From: Antedon mediterranea
Lineage: Eukaryota; Echinodermata; Crinoidea; Comatulida; Antedonidae
Assembly (NCBI RefSeq): GCF_964355755.1
Contig: NC_092670.1
Coordinates: forward strand, 11,097,201-11,161,200
Length of the DNA: 64,000 bases
Direction: 5' to 3'
The position numbers and the translations under genes were made by a program. The notes below the pieces were generated by a model. The model was given only the letters and a program-made list of their open reading frames with translations. It was not told the DNA's origin and made no database searches. Positions 21,791 through 33,500 of this stretch are shown here, one piece after another (the stretch's first letter is position 1; each line of letters begins with the position of its first letter).

Positions 21791-22838
21791 AGGATTAAGA
21801 TTATAATATACAGCATTTAAAATTACCAACTATTAATTAATCAAATCACTTTTGATTATGTTACTACAATCCTGAATTTGATTAACGTGATTACTAAGCT
21901 TTCTCTTAAAATAGGTTGCAAGATTTACAGACGAATGTATCTTTGACATTCAAAGGCAAGGAATTCCAGATCCTCACAATTCTAGCAGGAATGCTAAATT
22001 TACTCGAATCCGTACTTGTTTATATTTGGCTTATATAAGTTTGAAGTGAAACTCTTAAACTATTTTTCCCTTTAAAATGGTAATGGTCATTTTATCGTCA
22101 TTGATGTGATATATTTTGTTTTGTGTTAGTTCGATTAAAGTTAAACTTTATTCAATTAAACATGTTGTTTTAGGTGGTTTTTTTTTTTGCTGCTGGTGGT
22201 ATCTACAATATCTAAGCTAGGCCATACTTGGGGTAAATGGGGTCTTTAGTCGAACTTTAGAGGGGTCTGCCAGGGCCAAGGCAGTGTACATATAGTCTGT
22301 AATAGGTCATTTGGTATTGCTTACAAGGTGCTAAATCATATAACATTGGTTGCTGGTGGTATCTACAATATCTAAGCTGGGCTAGTTGGGGGAAGGGGGC
22401 CTCTAGTCTGACTTTAGGGTGTCTGGCACTTGCGGTGCAGCAGACAATTAGTCTGTTGTTATCCATTTAGTATTGTATGAACACAACTTGTTCATTTGGC
22501 ATTAATTTTGAGTGGTACCTCACTCATCTATGCTAACCCCATTTTAGGTCCTCCCTCGGGGGGTCTGGCGGGCCTTTTGCAGCAGAGAAAAAGTCTGTCG
22601 TTTGTAATACTGGTATAAGGATGCCAATTGGCATCCCATGGTGGTAAAATTAGGTGGTATCTCTCTCATCTAACCTGGGCCGATTTTTTAGCACGTTTCA
22701 GGGTCCCCCCGGTCTAGACGCAGCAGGGGGTACCCGGCAGACTCCTATTTTCATTGACTTCAAGTGACTCCCAACACACTTAAATAGTCAGATATTGGTA
22801 CCTAGCTCATCTAACCAAATGTTTCTGGGCTGCCGGTC
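21791..22838 (-). repeat. Right terminal inverted repeat of the composite element
   Basis: Inverse copy of the left arm, from 'aggattaagattataatat' to the terminal CTGCCGGTC. It carries one copy of the roughly 160-bp block that is triplicated in the left arm. Confidence 0.8.
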
Positions 22839-22957
22839 TAGTATTTGAACTATTGTCATCTTAAAAAGGTATATATGATGCCTATAAACAGATTTTACGT
22901 TGATATACAGGATTTGTGTCCATTATGATAAGGTAAGAAAAGGAATCAATAAAATAA

Positions 22958-23985
22958 TTAAATTATTAACATCAAGTCTTTTGATAGTTTTAATAGTTTA
23001 TCTTTTAACTTATTCGTCCATTTCTTCTGAGCCTTATGTAAATTATGCATAAATTCATTTGTTAATAAATGCTTTAATTCATAGTAAAATAATCTCCTAA
23101 TTTTTTCTGATTCCTGATTTTGTTTCTTTTCTTTTCTTATTACTAAACACGATTTATAAATGCAAAAAGTAAATATTGAAATAAGTTCAGTTACAGTTTT
23201 CGTTTCCGATCCTTTAACAATATTACGCCAGGTTATATCAATCTTTTGTACAAAACAGTTTGAGATCAAAAACTTAAATACAATCCATATGGGTCTAATC
23301 TTATTACATGAAAATAACAAATGTTTTTCATTTTCAATTTCACTATTACATCTTTTACATATGTCATTTATAGAAAGTTTCCAAATGTTTAACTTACTTT
23401 TACACGCAAGAATACGATGTAGTAGTTTGAAATTGTATTGCGCGACTTTTGTGATATGTTTCATAGAAAACACCTTGTTATACCATACGGTATCCCATGC
23501 AAAAGTGTAATTTTGAAATTCTATCTCCCATTTTTCTTGTGCTATAGGAGTTCATATTATATTTTCTACAAATAAATTATAAAATAGTTTTGCATTAAGT
23601 TGTTTTGTATGAAGCCAAAAGCAATCGGTGTTTGTTTGATTATTTACATGTTCACCATTCAAAATAATTTCTTTCCATGATTGTGGTATGGCATTCATTA
23701 GCCCTATATATTCAATTAATCCATTTTGTTTCTGTGATAGTAATGGTAACACTTCATTCATTGGTAATAATATATTCTCCTTAATTATGTCATTCATTGT
23801 TCTAAAGCCTGCATCAAGCCAAACTTTGAAATTGATTGACTTTCCATTTAACTGTATACATTTATTTTCCCACAATTGTTGGTTTTTAACGTCTTCAATG
23901 TTTTGTGGGTCAGACCAGTTAAAGTTGTTAATATTAACTATAGCAATTAGCATTTCTCTATAGAAAACAGGCAATAGTTTTAGAT
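22958..23985 (-). pseudogene. Tx1/L1-like LINE, C-terminal fragment
   Basis: Two open segments, separated by a shift near 23500, encode LPVFYREMLIAIVN, LWENKCIQLNGKSINF and KVWLDAGFRTMNDI, then YNFKLLHRILACKSKL and a zinc-binding CKRCNSEIENEKHLLFSC. That order matches the region after the reverse transcriptase in Tx1-type LINEs. The polymerase itself is absent (5' truncated). Confidence 0.75.
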
Positions 23986-24405
23986 CAGAATGATCTTCAT
24001 TGTTAATTTGAGTGAAGTTTGATGTTTATTGAAAAATGATCACACTGGTTTATATATTCTATGTTGTCGTTAGATTAAAGTAATTTTTCTATTCAATCTT
24101 TAGTTTTCAATGTGGGTGATCTGAATCATATCCGAGTTACAACCGATGCCTACATGCAGTACCAAATACTGTAGTCTATACAACACGTTCATTTGGTTTG
24201 ATTTTATACTAGGTTACCGGTAATTCAATCCTGGAATATATACTGTGACTTCTTGAAGAGCACTTTAATTATATAAAAATAAAGAGAACATTTTTTAGGC
24301 AAATTTAACCACAACAAAATATCAATACCAATCATCATTGATATGAATTTCCATGTAAAGAATCAATTTATTTAATATAGAAGTTTGCAAAAATTGTATA
24401 CTTAC

Positions 24406-24674
24406 TCATTTCAATGTAACAAAATTCAGGCGTTCAAAATGTGTTGTTTTCAACTGACGACAAACACGATCTTTCTGGTTATAGTTGACCGACAAGCAAT
24501 CCGATTTTTGTTAACATTCCAGCAAACAATTTAGTTTGTGTATATTTTTCAACTCATAACTCCAACCTTCAAGAGCATGCCCCTGTAGGATAACAGTATA
24601 ATAATATGTATTGATCGAATCATCACTGACAAAATGGGAAGAAGAAAGACAATAATTAAAGTTAAAGTTACCAT
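24406..24674 (-). pseudogene. Lectin gene B exon 1 (signal peptide and PAN), frameshifted
   Basis: Aligned by eye to the PAN exon at 55333-55630, this copy has one base missing in the leader region ('cccattttgtcag' versus 'cccattgttgtcag') and a 28-nt loss between 'ctgacga' and 'caaacacgatc'. It also has an altered 'tttttgttaac' at a cysteine. The PAN core (WSYELKN, NYNQKDRVC) is still recognisable. The donor GTAAGT is kept. By position it would be exon 1 of gene B; as it stands it cannot encode a full domain. Confidence 0.8.
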
Positions 24675-27600
24675 TGCGACGTTTTACAATTATCTATTGA
24701 CGAATGAAACGGTTATCGTGCCAATGAAATCTACAATTCGCCTTCAAATACTCGTCGTATGTCGTATGAGTTTTTTAACCATTTGGTACGAACTATACTT
24801 TCATCTTATATGTATATGAAGATACAGTAGATATTCCATTATCCAACCAAATCAATAGACAACTCAGTGTGCACCAATCAAAATGGTGATAATAATGTCT
24901 GATTTACATAATAATGCATGAACAAAATTAAACATTAAGATATACATGCTCTTTTCTTTTTTTAGACGCATTTTTTTGTATAAATTGTGTTTTAAGTTTA
25001 AAATACAAAATACAATATTTAAAATACAGATTGCCTTCTAAAACTTTGGTTTGCTATTCGTATTTCAATTGAATCGTGCGTTTGTACGCATTACCTCTTT
25101 TTTTTATTGAAATGAAAAATTGCAATGACATTGATATTCTTTTATTTCTGTGTAATTTCTTTTTCTCACCTTTAAAAGTATCACCGGTTAAAATATTGGA
25201 TAAAGAGGTTTAATTATTCCTTGTTCTTCATTGTTCTTTCAGGCTTGAGGCTGTCCATTACGGGTGTCTTCCTTTGTGTCCTAACCAGCTGGTTTATCCT
25301 GAAATATTTCCAAGTAATTTGAAATAATCTAAGATGATTACGATTAATTTCAGTATTCTGGATAAACAAAATTGTAAATACTAGAGGATGAGCTCGCTTC
25401 GCTCGCTCCCCTTCTAGGAAGTGTAGACGATGGTTCTCGGAATGATAAGGTTCTCCTTATACGTTTTCTGTCGGTTACCATTATTGAAAATGCTTGACAT
25501 TCGTAAAACTGAACTACTTTGTTTCACAGTGTTTTAGATGATTAATAAAATTTTAAAGTATAGTTTTTATTGTTTGGTAGGGCCCTTTGAGGAGGCGGAG
25601 GTCATTTGAGGGAGGTGCTTATTCGAGGGAAATATGTTAAATTTTTTAGTTTTAATAATATGGTAACATTTATAATCAAATGAAATCCTCTAATAGATAT
25701 GAAAACTGGTAAAAAAAAAAAACAAATGCTTGGTAAATTGTAGATAACAGTGCGGTGAATTCTACTACAAATAGTATAATTGTGTTATTATAAATATGTG
25801 GATGGATGGACGTTTATTAGATAGTTGGGTTGGGGGAGGGTTATTATTCAAAGTGATGTTTTATAGGAGAGGCGTTTATTCAAATGAATACCATCCTAAT
25901 AATTATTAATACATTATTTAATTTAATCATCTTTTGAAACTAACTGCCGTGACAGAGTGGGCCCAAGAAAGAAGACATTACGGCTTGCAACATGGGCAGA
26001 CATCTCGGTCCTAACGGGACACAGGAAGATAGCCTACAGTTATTCCTGCAAGCTTACTCAATAAAACTCAGCTATCGGGATTTCACTCGAAAAATGTCTT
26101 ATCATCAAATCTCCCTATGTAATTTTACAATACTATTCCCCACAATATATTCTGATTCTTTTAATATTTAATTTGATCTTTATTAATTTGCAGTATAATT
26201 TCTATTATTTAACTACTGTACCTTCACACACGCGCGGTATGTTTTAAAATAAACAAAAAACTGAAATGGCTATGACAACTTTCAGTCCTACTATCTGATT
26301 TTTTTTTCGTCTTCCAAAGGGACACTCTATTGATTGATGGAAAGTGCCTGTTTCCAGTCACCTTTAGGGTCAAATCTATTATTTTAACTGCTCCCTTGTG
26401 TATAAAAGAGAGAAAATATTTGAAGCCAGGTTGTTGCAAGGTGAACTTATCTTAAATCTTAAACCCGGAAATTACTTTGACCGGGAAGAATTGAAATTGA
26501 GATGAAAATCTAATGTTGAAATCATAATTTTTTTTTTAAACTCTTTATAATATCTTCCTTAGATAGAAATATGGAACAATAGCGTCGCTGTGAACACTAA
26601 TGTTATCAAAATCTACGTTTCGCGGTACATCTCAGATAGATAAGGTAGGTATCCAAGGCGGAGATTTGTACCGAAGTTTTTGTATTGTGCTTGCCTATGT
26701 CAGAATTAACCATAATTTATATATAGATATGGCGCCACTGCAATGAAGTCACTTTCTCTTGGAATCTCTTTTATTTTTATAATATATGATGAAGATTTTT
26801 AATCAAATTATATTGAATTACTTTTTTCAATATCTTCTGATGACTGTTTACAATACAAAACATCTACAGCGATTCTCTGCACTGCTTTCAAGTCAAGAAT
26901 CAAAATGGTATCAACATTTTCTAAATTGAAGAGAAAATCATATAAAACTAGATTTGAACTTTTCACTTAACAGTAGTTAGGTTTTCCACGCGCACAACAA
27001 CAACAACGTGCACAGTAATTTGCTATAACCATCCCATAATCGGAAGTAAATATGTTTAAAGTGCTGAATTGTGTCTACCTGTACTTTGTGCACGTTGTGT
27101 TTGCGTGGGTAACCGAAGTGACAATCTAGTTAGCCTTAGGTAATGGAATGCAACGTAATACAAGCAGTTGACCAATAACAAGGGATAGTTTGAATAATCC
27201 ATTGCTTGCGTTGCATTATACATTTGCGTAGTTTGTATGTATTTCTGTAGTATTTATATTCATTTGAATATAATATTTCACCACTGTAATTAAATAAGTT
27301 GTTCAATATTCAAATATTGAATCAACTCGACTCTTTAAATCTCTTTTAGGAGACATGGGACATAAGAAAACTTGTTTATCTCCAAGAAATTACATATATA
27401 TGTATATTATTTATATTACAGGCTGTATATTTATATTATATTTTTATAAAAATGTTTAATAAAATTAAACAAATACATTATTGTTGTCCTATATTGAATT
27501 CCGTGTTTCAATCTCTTTTGATGACTATTTATACAAAACAACAGCTGCGACGATTCTCAAGCAACAACAAGTTAAGAATCAAGTCAATTCAAGTTAAGTA

Positions 27601-28319
27601 AATGTATTGTCATTTGTAAACATATAAAAAACATTTACATTGTAATGAATATGAACGGTTTCGGCTAACAGCAAATAAATATAATTTAAAGTACGTGGTG
27701 AAACACATTTTTACTTTGTACGTTGTTTACAGAATTTTTCAGCCGTTGGCTGCCTTCTGTTTGTACTATTTATGTGTTTTTTTTTAATGAATAAATACTT
27801 ATATATATATATATCCCCCGTCGGACACCATCCCGGTATTTCTAGAACTGGTAATGGTATCACAATATTTTCAAGATAGAAGGGTAAATCATAAAGTTTG
27901 GTTTTTATTAATGCAAGTACCTTGACCAACAAGTAATAGATTATTGGAACTGTCGCTTGTCATTGGTTAATTTCTTGCGTTGCGTCCTAGTGCTTAAGGC
28001 CAATTTTCGAAAATGGCCAAAAAGCGATATGTTGAGGTAACATTAGGTGATTTTGACTCTTTGATTCTCTTTTAGGAGACAAGACATAAGAAAACGTATG
28101 CAAAAATCTTCAAGAAATTACATATATGAATATTTAATTTACCGACTGTATATTTATATTATATTTCATGAAAATGTTTAAAGAATCAAACAAATACATT
28201 ATTATTGTCTTATATTGAATTACCTGTTTAAATCTCCTTTTATCACTGTTTATACAAAAATTATTTAAACAGCTGCGACGATTTTCAAGCAACAATTATA
28301 TTACGTTGCTTTCAACTCA

Positions 28320-28930
28320 AGAATCATAATGCTATTGCAATATTTTCAAGATTGAAAGGGAAATCATAAAGTTTGGTTGTCATTACTGTACTTGTACCAC
28401 CCTGTACTATAAATAGTCCAGGCATTTTTTTTGAAAATGGCCAAAATATCCACAGAATGTTGAGGTAACATGCGCAGAACACGTTATGCGATTCTGCGCA
28501 TGCCAATTATGATATAAAATCATGAAAAAATAAAAGGGTCGTAATTTGGTACAGGGTTTTGTTAAAAAATGGCCAAAATATAGACTTTTTAAAATATTGA
28601 GGTAACATGCGCAGAACAAATTGTTCGAGTCTGCAGATGCGCAGGACACATAATTCGATTCTGCGCATAACAATTATGCAAAAGTAACCAGTTATGTGAA
28701 AAAACAAAAGAGTCGAAATTTGGCTAATTTCTCTGTACTATAATACATTGATTTTTTCGAAAATGGCCAAAATATCGACTTTTAAAATATGTTGAGGTAA
28801 CATGCGCAGAACATGTTATGCAATTCTGTGCATGTCAATTAGGATATAGTAACCAGTTAGGTCTATGTGAAAAAATAAAAGGGTCAAACTTTGGCCAACT
28901 TTCGAAATTTTCCCTGTACTATAGTACTAC
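28320..28930. repeat. Hairpin satellite, run 1
   Basis: About three to four units of roughly 150-190 bp, each with 'aaaatggccaaaatat', 'gttgaggtaacatgcgcag', a hairpin ATGCGCAGAA/TTCTGCGCAT, 'atgatatagtaaccagttatg' and 'aaaataaaagggtcgaaa'. Other runs are at 36420-37368, 38695-39107, 39412-39600 and 57600-58060. Confidence 0.85.
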
Positions 28931-28969
28931 AAATAACCCATATGTGCTGTAGAATTGGACAATGAATTG

Positions 28970-29125
28970 AACAACTGATTGACCAATCAGAGCAGCGGAA
29001 AGCGTTCCAAAAGTTGAACAATCAGAGCACTGAAAAGTGACGTAATCAGAGCATTACAAAAATTGTTCCAAATTTGTCATTTTGACCAATCAGAACACTG
29101 AAAAGTGACGTAATTAATATGTGAC
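28970..29125 (+). promoter_or_regulatory. Candidate promoter with repeated CCAAT and CRE-like sites
   Basis: Four near-copies of ACCAATCAGAGC (variants AACAATCAGAGC, GTAATCAGAGC, ACCAATCAGAAC) alternate with two GTGACGTAAT motifs, which resemble CCAAT-box and CREB/ATF sites. They lie just before the putative first exon of the DUF6729-like gene. Known motif names are applied by sequence only. Confidence 0.45.
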
Positions 29126-29283
29126 TTCAACAAGTTTTTCACAACACAAACAATGATGAGATTTTGTCCAGAGACTTACATGCGACAACATCTTTTTACA
29201 AATCCTCTAGACTTATTATTATTAATTTCAAGGCGAATTCTGGTAGTAGCTGTATTCAACTCGAACGTGTACTTGCATTAAAG
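29126..29283 (+). other. Putative 5' non-coding exon of the DUF6729-like gene
   Basis: A strong donor (attaaag/GTAAGAGC) closes a segment directly downstream of the candidate promoter. The next small exon would be 30462-30502. In the frame that continues into the main coding exon there is a TAG stop upstream and no ATG, so this exon would be 5' UTR. The start site is unknown. Confidence 0.35.
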
Positions 29284-30461
29284 GTAAGAGCGAAATTGAT
29301 TTCATGCTTGAAATCGGCATTTAAAGTGTTGATAACTTGTTTGGCCTAGGCCTAGCCATAGTCAATAGAAACTATGCCATGCATGGCCTAGCAAATGTGT
29401 TTGTATGGGTGCCGACGCTAATTCTTGTTGGCGGTAGTCTGCTCTGTGTGTGGTAAAATGCATTTGCTATTATTACTTATCCCCCTAATTACCAATAGGC
29501 CTACATATATTTCATAAAGTATTAACAATAACGCATGCCTTTACTATATAGCCTAGGCCTAGCTAGTAGGCTAGATAGAAAGACCTCTAGGACTAGGTAG
29601 GCCTAGATCTTTTTTGGTTGCCATGAATTGTAAGTCAAACCATGGGCCTGTAAGGGCTAGGCCCTAGTAAGACGCTACCTACTTAGGGCTCTCTGTTATT
29701 TTTTTTCTTCAAAACTTACTACAGTAGTTTAGACTAGGCCTAGGCTTAGATTAGTATTTATCGTAGAACCATCCCATAGTAAATAAATTTAGTTTAAAGT
29801 AATTAAGCTATTCTTTAAAGTTTAATTTATTTAATATTTTAACAATCCTACTACTAGTTAGACTAGCCTATGTACCCTGTAATAGATTTTAGGCCTAAAC
29901 ATAATTTTAAACTATAAAAAACTAAATGTGTGGTGTATCAGAATAGCATCCATGGGAAACAGACTAAAGCCTTGTTCACATGTCAACCCTTTTAATTGAT
30001 AGATAAACAATTTAACTTTTATTATAATGATTGTTTAATTAAGTGTAGGCTTCAACTCTTTGATCTAAAGCATTCGTTTAATTAGGCAATCAACTGTATT
30101 TGTGGATTTAGATAAGATTCTCAAATAATTTGATTGCATTAAAGGAAGTGCTCAGGGATCAAAGAGTTGATACATACACTGTTTAATAAACAAAGATTAT
30201 TCAATTTACTCTAATTTATGTTGTAATTCTTTATATAGTTTTTTTTAATTGAAAAAAAAACATAATTATTCATATGTAATATTTTCTTAATTTAATTTAG
30301 ATAAAATAGTTTGTTCTTAGTAGATATGTTTTAATGCTATATGTAATTCATTTTATTAATATTTTACATTTAAAGTCTTGGTCTACTATTAATTATTACT
30401 TGAGAAATTTTAACCCACAGATATTTTATTTTATTTAGATTTGATTTTCTTTTATTTACAG
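29284..30461. other. Putative intron, rich in TAGGCCTA-type motifs
   Basis: No gene is visible. Between about 29340 and 29760 the palindromic motifs GGCCTAGGCCTA and TAGGCCTA recur many times. The rest is AT-rich. Confidence 0.4.
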
Positions 30462-30502
30462 CCATTTACTACAACTGCACGGTGCACAGTGGCATTATAC
30501 GG
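30462..30502 (+). other. Putative 41-nt 5' UTR exon of the DUF6729-like gene
   Basis: A pyrimidine-rich acceptor (cttttatttacag) and a donor GTAAAA bound 41 nt that stay open in the frame of the next exon but contain no ATG. It is likely non-coding leader. Confidence 0.35.
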
Positions 30503-30595
30503 GTAAAATTTTCTTTTTTCACATACTTTACTTACATATATTTTTGCCTTTGATCAGGTTTTTTAGTTTTGCAGGTGTTCAATAGACAGTACAGT

Positions 30596-33500
30596 ATGTT
30601 CAGACCAACTTTTCGGCGCAGTGAAGAGGGTGCCTTAATTCTTGAAGATACATCTGCTGCTGTAGTATTTAACAGCTTGAGAAAACGACCAACTGGCAAG
30701 TGTCTAACTCCTGATGATGTACGGCAAGATGCCTTGAAGGAGGTGTGCAGGCTGGGTGGAAACACCAAAGATGAATGTGATGTGTTGGGCTGCTACAAGT
30801 TTCAGCATAGTAAATACAGTGGACAAACATTCAAGTGGATGGTCGAAAATGTACTGGAATATGCAGTATGTTTTGTTATTAAAATGGCTAATGAAATTCC
30901 AAGTACAAGTTCACTTAGTATTAACAAATTCAACTTTAAGAGGTACTTGGAGTCTTTCCCAGAAGGCAAAGAAGCCATAGCAATGAAAGAAATAAAACGC
31001 CGCAGGAAATGCCCAACTAGACAGACATCGTACATACCTGTTGGTATTAAGCTACAAAAGGTTGAGGATGTCACAGATGAAACACTTTATGGTACTGATG
31101 TCTTTGATGCTTCTTTGCAACCATCAACCTCATATGCACCAGGTAAGACTTATTCCATATTTGTGTTTTTTGTGCATTTTCTAAATTAATAATTTTAGGT
31201 TTTGCATTTTTAGTGCCTGTGTATGTTGTAGGCTTGCTGGGTTTACGTTTTTTTTTATGCATTCATTTATACTCAATCATAAAATCGTGTTGTTTAAATA
31301 CATTGCTTTATAGCATACTGTAGATAGCGAATGAAAGTAGTTTACTGCTAAATATTCTTTAATTTTCCGTCTTACAGCTCAACCAAATACATCTTATGAA
31401 CCTGTTAGTACTATGCCATCCACTACAATAACTATCAAACAGAGTGAAGGTAGTTTATTTCAGTGTAATTTTAATTATTTTGTTTGATTTTTAAAACTAG
31501 AAAATGAAAATTACATAATGTAGTTTCATTAATTATACAATTTTGTTTTGGTTTTTCTTGCAGATTGTCTCATACCAGATAAATGGAAGAAGAACTTGCC
31601 CGAGATCGATCAGCAGTGGATTTCAAACACCTTATTCAAGAAATCGAAGAAGGGGACTGCAGAGTTGGATTCAACTAAACTCAAACAACTTTGGTATTAT
31701 CCACCTCAACCGGATCCGCTCAACAAAAACATACCCATGGCCAACAGTTACTTCGGTCATCGTCTTCTTCTTTGGTTGCCCCGCAAGACTTGGCAGGTCA
31801 AGCTGGTCTGCCCTCGGCCAGAATGCAAGAGCTATCCACTAACATCAGGCGGCCTCCATGGAATCGTTCGTCCGGTCCTGGATTTAGACTGCCACTACTT
31901 TCTTGCAACAGAGCAACTGAGGTGCTCTAATTGCAAACAAAGACAAATTGGCTGGAGTGAAAACATTTTAAAGCAACTTGATTTAGCACATCGCCTTCAG
32001 TTTCCTGTTGTACTTTCGTATCACTTGGCCTGCGACAACCGGGTCCTGCAGCTTCTAAAGTACCGCGGTCTCGGTAACAGTCCATCACAGCTTCGCCAAC
32101 AAGTCTTAGAACAACACACAAGGCGGTGGAATGAGAGAGTGGCTCTCTACTTAGAAAATTGCAAGAAGTTCTGTGGTTCTCGTGATGATTATGTCATTGC
32201 TGCTTCTAAATTTGATGAGGTGTCTAAAATGATTCCTGTTCCCTCTGTCCAATGGTTCCTTACCATCTACTGCAACGAAGTAATGGGAAGAATCGACGAA
32301 CTCAAGGCTTCTATCACATCGACGTTCGGAAGAGTGTTGAAAATTGACTCGACCAAAAGGGTAAATAATTTATAAACAATACTATTTCTGCAATTTACTT
32401 TTAATTATTTGAATTTTTTTTTTTTTGCAGATTGTGGGGAAGCTTTCTTCCTAATAAATTTGTTTGGGTTTTTTTGCAGATTGTAAGGAAGCTAGCCGGT
32501 CGTGCATGTGGAACAGGAGCGTGGGCAACAAACGTCGGAAATGAGTACGGCCAGGTGCTCATTACAGTCCTGACTGCTGCAGAAGGATGTGGCTTAAACA
32601 ACATGACAAACGGCATCATTAACCGATATGCTTTGGCAGGCGTACCTCCTCCCGAGATTCTCTACGTCGACCGTGACTGCTGCGGTCATTCAAGCATAAG
32701 GAAGATGTTCAGCGCCTGGCCTGACATGAAAATTCGTCTGGACATCTGGCACTTCATGAGGAGAATTGCTGCAGCTTGTTCAACAGAATCACATCAGTTG
32801 TATCCGATATTTCTCAAACGTCTTTCCGCTTGCATTTTTGAGTGGAGCGCTGACGATGTTGAACTTCTGAAGCTCGCCAAGGGTGAACAGCTCATTGCAA
32901 GCAAGAAGCATTCCAACCCAACAGACGACATCATATTGAAAAACATCAGCAAGAAGGAGTATGCTTTACATTGTCGCAGGACAACACGAGGGACTCGCGA
33001 GACTGCCAACCTAATCCGAGAGCTGCTGACTTCCCTCGATGGTGAAGAAGGCCGTGACACAATGGGCGTCCCACTCTTAGACTCTGAACAGACCTGGGAT
33101 ATCTGGAGCTCACAAGAGCGACACATCGCCTGCATCCAGGATCCAGAAGGCATCCCGCTCTACACAAAAACCAGTGAGATGCTTAAGGGTGGAGTTACCT
33201 TGCCAGTATATCGTTGCGCAAGAGGCTCCACTTCTTTGGAATTGTTTCATCTTCACCTTAACAGGTTTATTCCAGGTACAGTATTACTTTTTATTTGGTA
33301 TCTACCAAATCTTCAAACCGATCTACAGATTTTTGTATTATTTCATTATTATGGATGTTTTATTTTTTTTTCAGGTGAGCGTGCTAGCGACTTACATTTC
33401 CAAGCTTACCTGATGGATGGACTTGTTCAATGGAATGCAAACCGTGCACTAGCCGCTACCCAGTCTGGAGGACCCATCTCCAGTACATATAGTGGACTGC

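Larger units (their letters stand above)
14934..22838. mobile_element. 7.9-kb composite element with long terminal inverted repeats
   Basis: The ends GACCGGCAGCCCAGAGAC (14934) and the reverse complement of GACCGGCAGCCCAGAAAC (ending 22838) open arms of about 1,357 and 1,048 bp that are inverted copies of each other. The element is flanked by TA on both sides (14932-14933 and 22839-22840), consistent with a TA target duplication. Inside lie a tRNA-like tandem array and a degraded Penelope-like element; no transposase reading frame is visible. It is therefore non-autonomous or foldback-like. It sits in intron 1 of lectin gene B. Confidence 0.8.
24230..28930. repeat. Segmental duplication, block X copy 1
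   Basis: The order of sequence from the PAN exon, through its 5' flank, 'ctttaaaagtatcaccgg', 'cttgaggctgtccattacggg', 'gcaacgtaatacaagcagttg' and the start of the hairpin satellite, is repeated at 55200-57900. Copy 1 has extra material, for example about 25400-26750 that is absent in copy 2. Confidence 0.75.

Noticed and set aside
24634-24819. Plus-strand frame over the PAN pseudo-exon and its promoter
   Set aside because: Antisense to a recognisable exon that has its own ATG and donor on the minus strand.
28324-28707. Several 60-90-codon frames in the hairpin satellite (also at 36-39 kb)
   Set aside because: They follow the satellite in multiple frames and both differ between units and share its repeats; no protein family is recognisable.
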